From the NCBI GenBank assembly GCA_026993805.1, contig JALWSA010000057.1, positions 57,788 to 96,820 of the forward strand: a stretch of DNA of 39,033 bases. The letters run 5' to 3'. This stretch comes from Thermotogaceae bacterium (GTDB lineage Bacteria > Thermotogota > Thermotogae > Thermotogales > Thermotogaceae). A model generated the notes under the pieces. That model was not told where the DNA came from. It ran no database searches and saw only the letters and a program-made list of their open reading frames with translations. Both the position numbers and the translations under genes were made by a program. Positions 1-6,691 of this stretch are shown here, piece by piece (the first letter of the stretch is position 1; each line of letters starts with the position of its first letter).

Positions 1-14
1 ACCCCCGGCAACGA

Positions 15-42
15 TTGAATGGGAGTGAATGTGGTATATTAT
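15..42 (+). promoter_or_regulatory. Probable promoter of the first secreted protein gene
   Basis: TTGAAT at 15-20 and TATTAT at 37-42 are separated by 16 bp. The overlapping TATATT at 35-40 is preceded by TGG, an extended -10. The coding start lies about 35 bp downstream. This was judged by eye only. Confidence 0.45.
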
Positions 43-77
43 TTTCATCGAAGAACTTTTTTGGGAGGTGGGGGAAA

Positions 78-620
78 ATGAAAAGATCGCTCTTGGCAGT
101 TTTGCTGGTAGTGTCCATTATGGCATTTTCAATAGTGCCTGGAATGGATAAAAGGTTCTATGGTGGAGAAGTTGGAGCTTGGACCTTCCTTGGAGCCTTC
201 AGTTTCTGGGTAGAGGGCTATTACGAAGAGGGGATGGGAATTTACGATAGTGGAGACTGGCATGTAGACCTGTTTACAGGGCCAGATGTGTACTATTCCA
301 TGGGAGGTTTGGAAGGTTTTTCAGCCCAGAGTCTTTCGGTACGTTGGAACGCAAGAATAGTTCTTTACTCTGATAGCTTTAAATTTGAAGTTATGGATTA
401 CAAGATATATCCAGCTTTGACGATGAGGGCTTATATGTATTGGGATACATGGGGTGCAAGTTATAAGCAGTTTTCTATAGGTTTTGGATCGTTTGGGATT
501 GGGGTTGGATATCCATACATCATGGTGTTTTTGGCTAAACCGGAAACAGGTAAGGCCAGCACCTCGTGGTACTTCTGGCCGTTCCCATTAACAATAGGTT
601 TTGATACCGTCGAATTTTGA
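78..620 (+). CDS. Secreted, barrel-like outer-envelope protein of unknown function
   Basis: This encodes 180 residues. The ATG at 78 was chosen over an upstream in-frame ATG at 15 because a strong ribosome-binding site (GGGAGGTGGGGG, 63-74) precedes it and translation then starts with a clear signal peptide: a KR pair, then a hydrophobic stretch to about residue 20. The mature part is rich in Gly, Trp, Tyr and Phe with alternating aromatic/polar stretches and ends in Phe, features typical of small beta-barrel outer-membrane proteins. No family was recognised. The window has two other secreted proteins ending in Phe (31086-31919 and 37488-38933). An outer-envelope location is inferred from these features. 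No terminator is visible between it and the tRNA promoter just downstream. Confidence 0.7.
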   Translation: MKRSLLAVLLVVSIMAFSIVPGMDKRFYGGEVGAWTFLGAFSFWVEGYYEEGMGIYDSGDWHVDLFTGPDVYYSMGGLEGFSAQSLSVRWNARIVLYSDSFKFEVMDYKIYPALTMRAYMYWDTWGASYKQFSIGFGSFGIGVGYPYIMVFLAKPETGKASTSWYFWPFPLTIGFDTVEF

Positions 621-626
621 TATATC

Positions 627-654
627 TTGACAGAAAAGAAGCTGTTGGTATAAT
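627..654 (+). promoter_or_regulatory. Consensus sigma-A type promoter of the tRNA-Ala/Arg/Lys (and possibly infC) unit
   Basis: A perfect TTGACA at 627-632 and a perfect TATAAT at 649-654 are separated by 16 bp, with an extended -10 TGG just before TATAAT. The tRNA-Ala 5' end lies 14 nt after the -10 box. No other convincing promoter was found before infC, so this may also drive infC-rpmI-rplT. Confidence 0.9.
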
Positions 655-667
655 TTCCACTCGGCGT

Positions 668-743
668 GGGGGCGTAGCTCAGTTGGGAGAGCGCTACCAT
701 GGCACGGTAGAGGTCGTGGGTTCGAGTCCCATCGCCTCCACCA
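668..743 (+). tRNA. tRNA-Ala (GGC)
   Basis: A complete cloverleaf with CCA encoded. The acceptor GGGGGCG pairs with CGCCTCC and includes the G3:U70 wobble pair that marks alanine tRNAs. The anticodon loop ATGGCAC gives anticodon GGC, and the T loop TTCGAGT is canonical. It is first in a three-tRNA cluster downstream of a consensus promoter. Confidence 0.96.
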
Positions 744-779
744 AGGAACGAATAGGTCATTGATGTAAAGGATTGTGGA

Positions 780-854
780 GCCCCTGTAGTTCAACGGATA
801 GAACGGCGGATTCCTAATCCGCAGATGGAGGTTCGACTCCTCCCAGGGGCACCA
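780..854 (+). tRNA. tRNA-Arg (CCT)
   Basis: A complete cloverleaf with CCA encoded. The acceptor is GCCCCTG/CAGGGGC. The anticodon stem GCGGA/TCCGC encloses TTCCTAA, giving anticodon CCT, which reads AGG. The T arm is GGAGG-TTCGACT-CCTCC. It lies 36 nt after tRNA-Ala and 12 nt before tRNA-Lys. Confidence 0.95.
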
Positions 855-866
855 CGAAGGAGAGGT

Positions 867-942
867 GGGCCGTTAGCTCAACTGGTAGAGCACCTGATTC
901 TTAATCAGGGGGCTGCAGGTTCGAGTCCTGCACGGCCCACCA
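867..942 (+). tRNA. tRNA-Lys (CTT)
   Basis: A complete cloverleaf with CCA encoded. The acceptor is GGGCCGT/ACGGCCC. The anticodon stem CCTGA/TCAGG encloses TTCTTAA, giving anticodon CTT, which reads AAG. A run of seven T follows directly (943-949), but there is no separate terminator hairpin before the infC leader. Confidence 0.96.
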
Positions 943-949
943 TTTTTTT

Positions 950-1090
950 AAAACCAAGCGGAAACCGCCCGGTTTCCCACCTTCCGTCCGCTTGGGATGG
1001 AAGGTCAATATTGGTGAGTTTCTCTCCCCAGAAATTCGGGGAGACGGAGTTGTAAGGGAAGCGGGCGGAAAGCTCGCTTTAATTTTTATC
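950..1090 (+). promoter_or_regulatory. Structured infC operon leader with attenuator (L20/IF3-type autoregulation proposed)
   Basis: The 164-nt gap between tRNA-Lys and infC is full of pairable segments. GGAAACC 960-966 pairs with GGTTTCC 971-977. ACCTTCC 979-985 pairs with GGAAGGT 999-1005. TCTCCCC 1023-1029 pairs with GGGGAGA 1038-1044. A terminator hairpin lies at 1059-1079. The loop-side segment CCGCCCG (965-971) is perfectly complementary to CGGGCGG (1062-1068), which is the 5' arm of the terminator, so an antiterminator pairing is possible. L20-controlled infC-rpmI-rplT leaders with terminators are known in Firmicutes. That L20 or another factor acts here is inferred from the synteny and the structure. 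Confidence 0.7.
1059..1087 (+). terminator. Intrinsic terminator/attenuator upstream of infC
   Basis: An 8-bp stem, AAGCGGGC (1059-1066) with GCTCGCTT (1072-1079), has loop GGAAA and is followed by a T-rich tract interrupted by AA (to 1087). It ends 19 nt before the infC start, so it can only act as an attenuator of that operon. Confidence 0.75.
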
Positions 1091-1106
1091 AAAAGGAGGG
1101 GAAAGC

Positions 1107-1634
1107 ATCGCAGATAAGGTGGATCTTCCCAAGAACGAGGGTATAAAGGTTCCGAAGGTCAGAGTAGTGGACGAAAAAGGTAAGCAGGTAGGGATAATGC
1201 CCACATGGAAAGCGCTGGATCTTGCAAAAAGTAAGGGATTGGATTTGGTGCTGGTTGCCCCAAATGCAGATCCTCCGGTGGCTAAAATCATGAATTATGG
1301 AAAATACAAATACGAGCAGCAGAAAAAGATAAGGGAGGCTAAGAAGAAGCAGAAGAAGCAGCAACAAGTCAAGCAGATGAAATTCAGAGTGAAAATCGAT
1401 GAGCATGATTATCAGACCAAGTTGAAGCATATCAGGAGATTTCTGGAAGACGGTGCGAGGGTCAGGGTGGCAATAATGTTCATAGGGAGAGAGATAGTCT
1501 TTACCGAGAAGGGGAAAGAAATTTTGGATAGAGTTGCGCAGGATGTTTCGGATATAGCGGAGGTGGAAGCACCTCCAAAGTTAGAAGGAAGAGATATGTG
1601 GATGACATTAAAGCCAAAGAAGAAGGGGGAATGA
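1107..1634 (+). CDS. infC: Translation initiation factor IF-3 (probable AUC start)
   Basis: IF-3 binds the 30S subunit and checks start-codon/initiator-tRNA pairing. The protein has the usual two domains: an N-terminal domain beginning VPKVRVVDEKGKQVGIM, a Lys-rich linker (IREAKKKQKKQQQVK), and a C-terminal domain with EIVFTEKG. The first conventional start in frame is GTG at 1119, but the strong ribosome-binding site AGGAGG (1094-1099) is 19 nt from it. The in-frame ATC at 1107 sits 7 nt after the site, which gives a 175-residue protein. Rare AUU/AUC/AUA starts are a known feature of infC and underlie its autoregulation. It is first in the classic infC-rpmI-rplT operon and overlaps no upstream gene. 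The gene identity is certain and the start choice is strongly supported. Confidence 0.95.
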   Translation: MADKVDLPKNEGIKVPKVRVVDEKGKQVGIMPTWKALDLAKSKGLDLVLVAPNADPPVAKIMNYGKYKYEQQKKIREAKKKQKKQQQVKQMKFRVKIDEHDYQTKLKHIRRFLEDGARVRVAIMFIGREIVFTEKGKEILDRVAQDVSDIAEVEAPPKLEGRDMWMTLKPKKKGE

Positions 1635-1636
1635 AG

Positions 1637-1840
1637 ATGGGTAAGAACAAGATGAAGACGAACAGGAGTGCCGCTAAAAGATTTAGGGTAACGCGAAATG
1701 GAAAGGTTATGAGAAATCACGCTTATGCATGGCATAAAACTGGAAAGAAGAGGAGGAGTACTCTGAGGAGACTCAAGAGGAAAGGTCAGGTTTCTGCTGC
1801 GGAAAAGGAAAGAGTTCTGAGACTTTTGGGAATGAAGTGA
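1637..1840 (+). CDS. rpmI: Large ribosomal subunit protein bL35
   Basis: A 67-residue, very basic protein with the bL35 signature: KMKTNRSAAKRFRVTRNGKV near the N-terminus and a His/Lys/Arg-rich middle ending KRRSTLRRLKRKGQ. The length is normal for the family (about 65). The ATG at 1637 was preferred to the one at 1631 because the GGGGGA site (1625-1630) is then 6 nt away, whereas it would abut 1631. The gene follows infC by 2 nt, and rplT begins 16 nt later. Confidence 0.95.
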   Translation: MGKNKMKTNRSAAKRFRVTRNGKVMRNHAYAWHKTGKKRRSTLRRLKRKGQVSAAEKERVLRLLGMK

Positions 1841-1856
1841 GAGGAGGTGCTCGGAG

Positions 1857-2219
1857 ATGAGAGTTAAAAGAGCCGTTCACGCGAAGAAAAAGAGGAGGAA
1901 GGTATTAAAAGCTGCTAAGGGATATAGGGGAGCCCTTTCGAGAAGATACAAACTCGCGAGGCAGATGTACATAAGATCCGGTGTTGCGGCTTATGTTGAG
2001 AGAAAGAAGAAGAAAAGGAATATGAGAAAACTGTGGATAACCAGAATAAATGCAGCAGCCCGCCTCGAAGGAATGAAATACAGCGAACTCATACACGGCT
2101 TGAAACTCGCAGGTGTGGAGATAAACAGGAAGATGCTGGCAGACCTTGCTGTAAACGATTTCGACGCTTTCAGAAAATTTGTGGAGGTGGCAAGGGCTGC
2201 TCTTGAGGAGGCGAACTGA
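1857..2219 (+). CDS. rplT: Large ribosomal subunit protein bL20
   Basis: A 120-residue protein, as usual for bL20, a 23S rRNA-binding assembly protein that also represses its own operon in several bacteria. The N-terminal basic arm (MRVKRAVHAKKKRRKVLKAA) and the following GYRGALSRRYKLARQ and LWITRINAAAR segments are characteristic. GAGGAGGTG (1841-1849) precedes the ATG. It is last of infC-rpmI-rplT, and the next gene, mrp, begins 2 nt after its stop. Any L20-mediated control would act on the infC leader at 950-1090. Confidence 0.97.
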   Translation: MRVKRAVHAKKKRRKVLKAAKGYRGALSRRYKLARQMYIRSGVAAYVERKKKKRNMRKLWITRINAAARLEGMKYSELIHGLKLAGVEINRKMLADLAVNDFDAFRKFVEVARAALEEAN

Positions 2220-2221
2220 AG

Positions 2222-3118
2222 ATGAGCGAATTCGATGTCAGAGGGCCTGAAGATCCAAAGAAGAAAGAGCTTGAAGAAAGAAGAAAAAGGTTTTTGGAAG
2301 CGCAGCAGCGGAAGGCGCGCCTTAGAAAGAAAATGGAGGCAGTGAAGTATAAGGTGGCCGTTATGAGTGGAAAAGGCGGGGTTGGAAAGAGCACCGTAGC
2401 CGTGAACCTCGCCGTTGCCTTAGCTGAAGAAGGTTTTGAAGTTGGGCTTTTGGACCTCGATCTTCACGGACCAAATGTCGTGAGAATGTTGGGTATAAAG
2501 GAAAGACTCGGAGTGGATGAGGGAGAGATACTTCCCGCAAGATATAGCGATAACCTAAAAGCTGTGTCCATGGCTTTTCTTTTGGAAGAAGGCGCTCCTG
2601 TTATTTGGAGAGGTCCTATCAAGACCACCGCTGTTGAGCAGTTCTTGGCGGATGTAAGATGGGGAGACTTAGACTTCTTAGTTGTTGATCTTCCTCCTGG
2701 AACGGGTGACGAGGCATTAACACTTTATCAAAGTGTTCCAATAGATGGTGCCGTTATAGTTACCACCCCTCAGACAGTCGCTTTGGACGATGTGAGAAGG
2801 GCAATGAGATTTGTTTTAGAGATGAAGACAGCGCCGCTTTCGGCAAGCAAAAGCACGAGAATTTTAGGTGTCGTGGAGAACATGTCCTATTTTAGGTGTC
2901 CTGGAGGAGAGATCGTCCATCCTTTTGGACAGGGCGGTGCGGATAAACTTTCCGAGGAATACGAAGTGCCTGTTCTGGCCAGAATTCCCATGGACCCGAA
3001 AGCTCTTGAAATGATGGATCAAGGAATGCCGCCGGTTTCGTTCTACAGGGGAACAGAATTTGAAAAGGCTTTTAGAGAGCTCGTGGAGAATCTCCTCAAA
3101 GCGTTGAAAGGGGAATGA
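2222..3118 (+). CDS. mrp: Mrp/NBP35-family P-loop ATPase (Fe-S carrier family) lacking the CxxC pair
   Basis: A 298-residue member of the Mrp/ApbC/NBP35 family of dimeric ATPases that carry or insert Fe-S clusters. The deviant Walker A GKGGVGKST spans residues 50-58, with DLDLHGPNVVRML after it (about 78-90) and VDLPPGTGDE near residue 155. The first 40 residues are a highly charged, probably helical extension instead of the DUF59/MIP18 domain often found there. In typical members the NMSYF segment is followed by CPxC. Here it reads NMSYFRCPGG, with a single Cys (C226), the only Cys in the protein. An Fe-S carrier role is therefore uncertain. It is tightly packed between rplT and aspS. Confidence 0.9.
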   Translation: MSEFDVRGPEDPKKKELEERRKRFLEAQQRKARLRKKMEAVKYKVAVMSGKGGVGKSTVAVNLAVALAEEGFEVGLLDLDLHGPNVVRMLGIKERLGVDEGEILPARYSDNLKAVSMAFLLEEGAPVIWRGPIKTTAVEQFLADVRWGDLDFLVVDLPPGTGDEALTLYQSVPIDGAVIVTTPQTVALDDVRRAMRFVLEMKTAPLSASKSTRILGVVENMSYFRCPGGEIVHPFGQGGADKLSEEYEVPVLARIPMDPKALEMMDQGMPPVSFYRGTEFEKAFRELVENLLKALKGE

Positions 3119-3121
3119 TGT

Positions 3122-4876
3122 ATGCTAAGGACTCATACCTGTGGGGAGCTCAGAATTTCGGATGTTGGGAAAAAAGTTGTATTGGCTGGTTGGGTGGATA
3201 GGATAAGGGATTTAGGTGGAATAAGGTTCGTTATTGTTAGAGATAGATACGGGAAGACCCAACTCGTTTTCACGCCAGATTCTAAAGCCTATGAGGCGGC
3301 GAAAGAATTGTCACGGGAAGATGTAATAAGAATCGAGGGAGAGGTTAAGAAAAGGCCAGAGGATACCGTGAACCGTGACATGCCTACCGGAGAGGTAGAG
3401 GTCTATGTGAGTGATATGGTTGTGCTCTCTAAAACCAAGGCTTTACCGTTCTATCCTGGTGAGGAAGTGAAGGAGGAGCTGCGCTTAAAGTACAGGTACA
3501 TAGATATGCGAGGAGGGAAAGTTCTCGAAAATCTGGTAGCAAGACATAAAGTAGCAAGGTCCGTCCGTAACTACCTTGACTCTCAAGGTTTTGTGGAAAT
3601 TGAAACCCCTTATTTGACAAAGAGTACTCCAGAAGGAGCAAGGGATTTCCTTGTCCCTTCAAGATTGAGACCAGGAAAATTCTATGCCCTCCCACAATCC
3701 CCACAGCTTTTTAAACAGATACTGATGATAGGTGGTGTGGATAGATACTACCAGCTCGCAAGGTGCTTTAGGGATGAAGATCTGAGGGCTGACAGGCAGC
3801 CCGAATTCACACAAATTGATATAGAGATGTCTTTTGTTGAAAGGGAAGATGTGCTGGGGCTTGTCGAGGGAATGATTAAAAAAGTTTTTAAAGAAGTTCT
3901 TGACGTTGAGCTTCCTGAGCGTTTTGATCGTTTGAGCTATGAGGAAGCGATGAACAGTTACGGTTCGGATAAGCCTGACAGAAGATTTGGAATGGAGCTG
4001 AGAGATCTGACGGATTACTTCAAAGATACCGAGTTCAAGATAGCAAGAAGTGTCATAGATTCTGGTGGAATGAGCAAAGGATTCGTTGTTCCAGGTTTTG
4101 CGAGCAGGATGAGCAGAAGGCTGGGGGATGAGTTTTCAGCCTTCGTCAGAGACTTTGGGCTCGGAGGAGTTGTTTGGTTCGCTGTGAAAGATGGGCAGAT
4201 ACAATCCCCGACAAAAAAGTATTTGGAGAGGGAGTACACCGCTATCAAAAATGATATGGAACTCAAAGAAGGAGATGTTTTCATAATAGCATTCCATAAC
4301 GATTGGGAAGAGCTGTGCACGGGTCTTGGTGCATTGCGCTTGAAGATCGGAAGGGAATTTTTCAGGGATAGGGCTGCAGGTTTCGATGTTCTGTGGGTGG
4401 TGGATTTTCCATTCTTGGAATGGGATGAGGAAGAAGAGCGCTGGGTTGCGAGACATCATCCCTTCACAATGCCTGTTTTAGAAGATTTGGAGCGATATAA
4501 GGACGATCCGGGAAAGATAAGGGCTCTTTCCTACGACATCATTATAAACGGATTTGAAGTGGGCGGTGGAAGTATAAGAATCCATGATAGGAAGATACAA
4601 GAGAAAGTGTTTGAGCTTATTGGTATAGGAAAGGAAGAAGCCTGGCAGAAGTTTGGATTTTTGTTGGAAGCGCTCGAATACGGTGCACCACCACATGGAG
4701 GCATCGCTCTTGGACTGGACAGACTTGTTGCTATAATATCGAATGAGGAGTCTATCAGAGAAGTAATAGCATTCCCTAAGACTACAACGGGGGTGTGTCA
4801 ACTCACAGGTGCACCTTCTGATGTTTCTGAAAGTCAGCTGGCAGAGTTAAACATAAGGGTGGAGGTGAAAAGATGA
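3122..4876 (+). CDS. aspS: Aspartyl-tRNA synthetase
   Basis: A 584-residue class II synthetase that charges tRNA-Asp. An N-terminal OB-fold anticodon-binding domain covers about residues 1-105. Motif 2, [18 protein letters not shown], is at 216-233, and motif 3, GIALGLDRL, is at about 527-535. The insertion between them (about 285-420) is the GAD domain of bacterial-type enzymes, which fits the length. The ATG at 3122 follows the mrp stop by 3 nt, and the gene ends in an ATGA overlap with the STAS gene. The same neighbours (STAS, cmk, ispH, rpsA, der) occur in Thermotoga as I recall. Whether it is specific for tRNA-Asp or also charges tRNA-Asn cannot be told here. Confidence 0.97.
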   Translation: MLRTHTCGELRISDVGKKVVLAGWVDRIRDLGGIRFVIVRDRYGKTQLVFTPDSKAYEAAKELSREDVIRIEGEVKKRPEDTVNRDMPTGEVEVYVSDMVVLSKTKALPFYPGEEVKEELRLKYRYIDMRGGKVLENLVARHKVARSVRNYLDSQGFVEIETPYLTKSTPEGARDFLVPSRLRPGKFYALPQSPQLFKQILMIGGVDRYYQLARCFRDEDLRADRQPEFTQIDIEMSFVEREDVLGLVEGMIKKVFKEVLDVELPERFDRLSYEEAMNSYGSDKPDRRFGMELRDLTDYFKDTEFKIARSVIDSGGMSKGFVVPGFASRMSRRLGDEFSAFVRDFGLGGVVWFAVKDGQIQSPTKKYLEREYTAIKNDMELKEGDVFIIAFHNDWEELCTGLGALRLKIGREFFRDRAAGFDVLWVVDFPFLEWDEEEERWVARHHPFTMPVLEDLERYKDDPGKIRALSYDIIINGFEVGGGSIRIHDRKIQEKVFELIGIGKEEAWQKFGFLLEALEYGAPPHGGIALGLDRLVAIISNEESIREVIAFPKTTTGVCQLTGAPSDVSESQLAELNIRVEVKR

Positions 4877-5205
4877 CAAGGCTCGATATGGAATTCAAGG
4901 AAATGGACGACAAGATGGTTGTGGTAGTTAAAGGAGATATCGATGCATATCATTCAGCGGATTTCAAAAAGACAATAAAGGAAAAGCTTGCATCGTATTC
5001 GGGAAGCACAGTGGTTTTAGATTTGTCGAATGTGTCGTATATAGACAGTGCCGGTCTTGGGAGCCTTGTTGCTATATTAAAAGAAGCCAGGAATACGAGT
5101 AAGGGATTGATTTTGGCTGCCTTGAAGCCGAATGTTAAAAGAATTTTTGAGATGACAAGACTCGATAAGGTTTTCAAAATAGTGGATACGCCGGAGGAGG
5201 CGTGA
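4873..5205 (+). CDS. STAS-domain anti-sigma factor antagonist
   Basis: A 110-residue single STAS domain of the SpoIIAA/RsbV type. The conserved segment [17 protein letters not shown] contains the Ser (S59) that partner kinases phosphorylate in this family. The sequence strongly resembles the T. maritima protein TM1442 as I remember it. Unphosphorylated family members bind an anti-sigma factor and free the sigma factor, but neither partner is encoded in this window, so the regulon is unknown. It overlaps the aspS stop (ATGA) and is followed by cmk after 1 nt, which places a regulatory protein inside a housekeeping operon. Confidence 0.92.
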   Translation: MTRLDMEFKEMDDKMVVVVKGDIDAYHSADFKKTIKEKLASYSGSTVVLDLSNVSYIDSAGLGSLVAILKEARNTSKGLILAALKPNVKRIFEMTRLDKVFKIVDTPEEA

Positions 5206-5206
5206 T

Positions 5207-5866
5207 ATGGAGAAGTTCCATATAGCTATAGATGGCCCAGCGGGATCTGGTAAAACAACGGTGGCAAAAGCTTTAGCGGAACGTTTGGGTTTTGATTATT
5301 TGGACACTGGTGCCATGTACAGGGCGGTAGCCCTGTTTCTTTCTGGATTAAAGGTACGGGAAGATGACGATAAAGAAATAGATAGAGTCCTTTCGAAAGT
5401 CTTTTTTGATTACGAAAGCGGCAAGCTTTACATAAATGGTAAGGAAATAGGCGAAGAGATCCGGTCTGCTGAGGCGGGAATGTTGGCCTCAAAATATGCG
5501 AGGAACGCCGTTGTTAGAAGGTATCTTGTCAAGTTTCAAAGAGAGATAGCTGATGATAGGAAGATTGTAGTCGAAGGAAGGGATATCGGAACTGTGGTTC
5601 TTCCAGATGCAGATTTGAAGATATTCCTCAAAGCTTCTATCGAGGAAAGAGCAAAAAGACGGTACAAAGAGCTTGTTGAGAAAGGAGAAAAGGTCACTTA
5701 TGAGGAGATACTCAGGCAGCTAAAGAAAAGGGACGAGCAGGATAGCGGTAGGGAAATATCTCCTTTGAAGCCAGCAGATGATGCTATCGTAATAGATACA
5801 ACGAACATGAGCATTCAAGAAGTGGTGGATGAAATAGTCAGGCTCTACATGGAGAGGGTAAGATGA
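5207..5866 (+). CDS. cmk: Cytidylate kinase
   Basis: A 219-residue (d)CMP kinase that makes (d)CDP from ATP. The P-loop GPAGSGKTT is at residues 10-18, followed by LDTGAMYRA, a CMP-binding family signature, and VEGRDIGTVV in the middle. The lid region RAKRRYKELVEKG and the KRDEQDSGREISPLKPADDA segment are typical. The length is normal. The start follows the STAS stop by 1 nt, and the end overlaps ispH by 4 nt (ATGA), so it sits in a translationally coupled run. Confidence 0.97.
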   Translation: MEKFHIAIDGPAGSGKTTVAKALAERLGFDYLDTGAMYRAVALFLSGLKVREDDDKEIDRVLSKVFFDYESGKLYINGKEIGEEIRSAEAGMLASKYARNAVVRRYLVKFQREIADDRKIVVEGRDIGTVVLPDADLKIFLKASIEERAKRRYKELVEKGEKVTYEEILRQLKKRDEQDSGREISPLKPADDAIVIDTTNMSIQEVVDEIVRLYMERVR

Positions 5867-6687
5867 AGGTGGTTCTTTCCGAAGATTACGGTTTTTGCTT
5901 TGGAGTTAAAGCCGCTATAGATAAAGTGGAAGAGTTGCTGAGTCAAGGATATGACGTTTTAACCGACGGAGATATAGTTCATAACAAAAGGGTTATGCAA
6001 AGGCTCCGTGACAGAGGGCTTAAAGTCGAAGATGTTGCGGATGACAGAAAAGAGGGAGTGTTCGCGATAAGGGCACATGGCATGGATCCTGAGCGGATAA
6101 AAAGGATATCCCAGGTTTTTGAAAAGGTCGTAGATCTGACATGCCCCATAGTTAAGTCTCTGTTTGAAAAGGCACGAAGATGCCGCGATGAAGGGTACGA
6201 GGTAGTGGTTTTTGGTAAAGATGGCCATGCGGAGATGAGGGCGTTAAAAGGCCATGTTCCAGACGCTGTGGTTACTTTGGAACCAGTGAAGTTGGAGAAA
6301 GACAGAGTGTGTATTCTATCTCAAACCACCTCTTCTTGGAAAGAATTTTCGGAATTTATAGATGGACTTATGCAAGTTAATTTCGCCACGAAGGAGTTTT
6401 TGGTTGTCAATACGATTTGTCCGGTTACATACGGTAGGGAAGAGGAAACGGATAGATTATCACGGAGTTGTGATCTAATAGTTGTTGTCGGGGGTAAGCA
6501 TAGTGCCAACACGGGAAAACTTTACAGGATTGCCAGTAGGAATACAAGGGCGGTTTGGATAGAATCTCCTGAGGAAATCGATGATGTAAAATTGGAAGGA
6601 GCTAAGTGCGTTGCAGTTGTGAGTGGTACATCTACTCCAAAAGAAGATGTTGTCGCGGTCTATGAGAAGCTTTTAAGGAGGGGTTAA
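5863..6687 (+). CDS. ispH: 4-hydroxy-3-methylbut-2-enyl diphosphate reductase
   Basis: The last enzyme of the MEP (non-mevalonate) isoprenoid pathway, reducing HMBPP to IPP and DMAPP with an Fe-S cluster. The 274-residue protein has the three cluster cysteines, C12 (GFCFGV), C94 (DLTCPIV) and C186 (NTICPVT), and conserved His residues at 40 (DIVHN), 72 (RAHG) and 122 (DGHAE). It starts inside the cmk stop and is followed 4 nt later by rpsA. In some other bacteria IspH and S1 are fused, and here they are separate adjacent genes. Its products feed MiaA (next cluster) and polyprenyl phosphates, which DUF368 proteins translocate. Confidence 0.97.
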   Translation: MKVVLSEDYGFCFGVKAAIDKVEELLSQGYDVLTDGDIVHNKRVMQRLRDRGLKVEDVADDRKEGVFAIRAHGMDPERIKRISQVFEKVVDLTCPIVKSLFEKARRCRDEGYEVVVFGKDGHAEMRALKGHVPDAVVTLEPVKLEKDRVCILSQTTSSWKEFSEFIDGLMQVNFATKEFLVVNTICPVTYGREEETDRLSRSCDLIVVVGGKHSANTGKLYRIASRNTRAVWIESPEEIDDVKLEGAKCVAVVSGTSTPKEDVVAVYEKLLRRG

Positions 6688-6691
6688 GAGC

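Noticed and set aside
461-794. Minus-strand open frames across the tRNA-Ala/Arg region
   Set aside because: They run antisense through tRNAs and the secreted protein gene, contain tRNA-derived peptides, and have no ribosome-binding site.
943-949. T7 run after tRNA-Lys as a terminator
   Set aside because: No dedicated hairpin precedes it other than the tRNA acceptor/T arm, so it was not called as a terminator.
825-1092. Open frames over tRNA-Lys and the infC leader on both strands
   Set aside because: Their translations are tRNA and leader sequence read as protein, a common artefact. The structured RNA explains the region.
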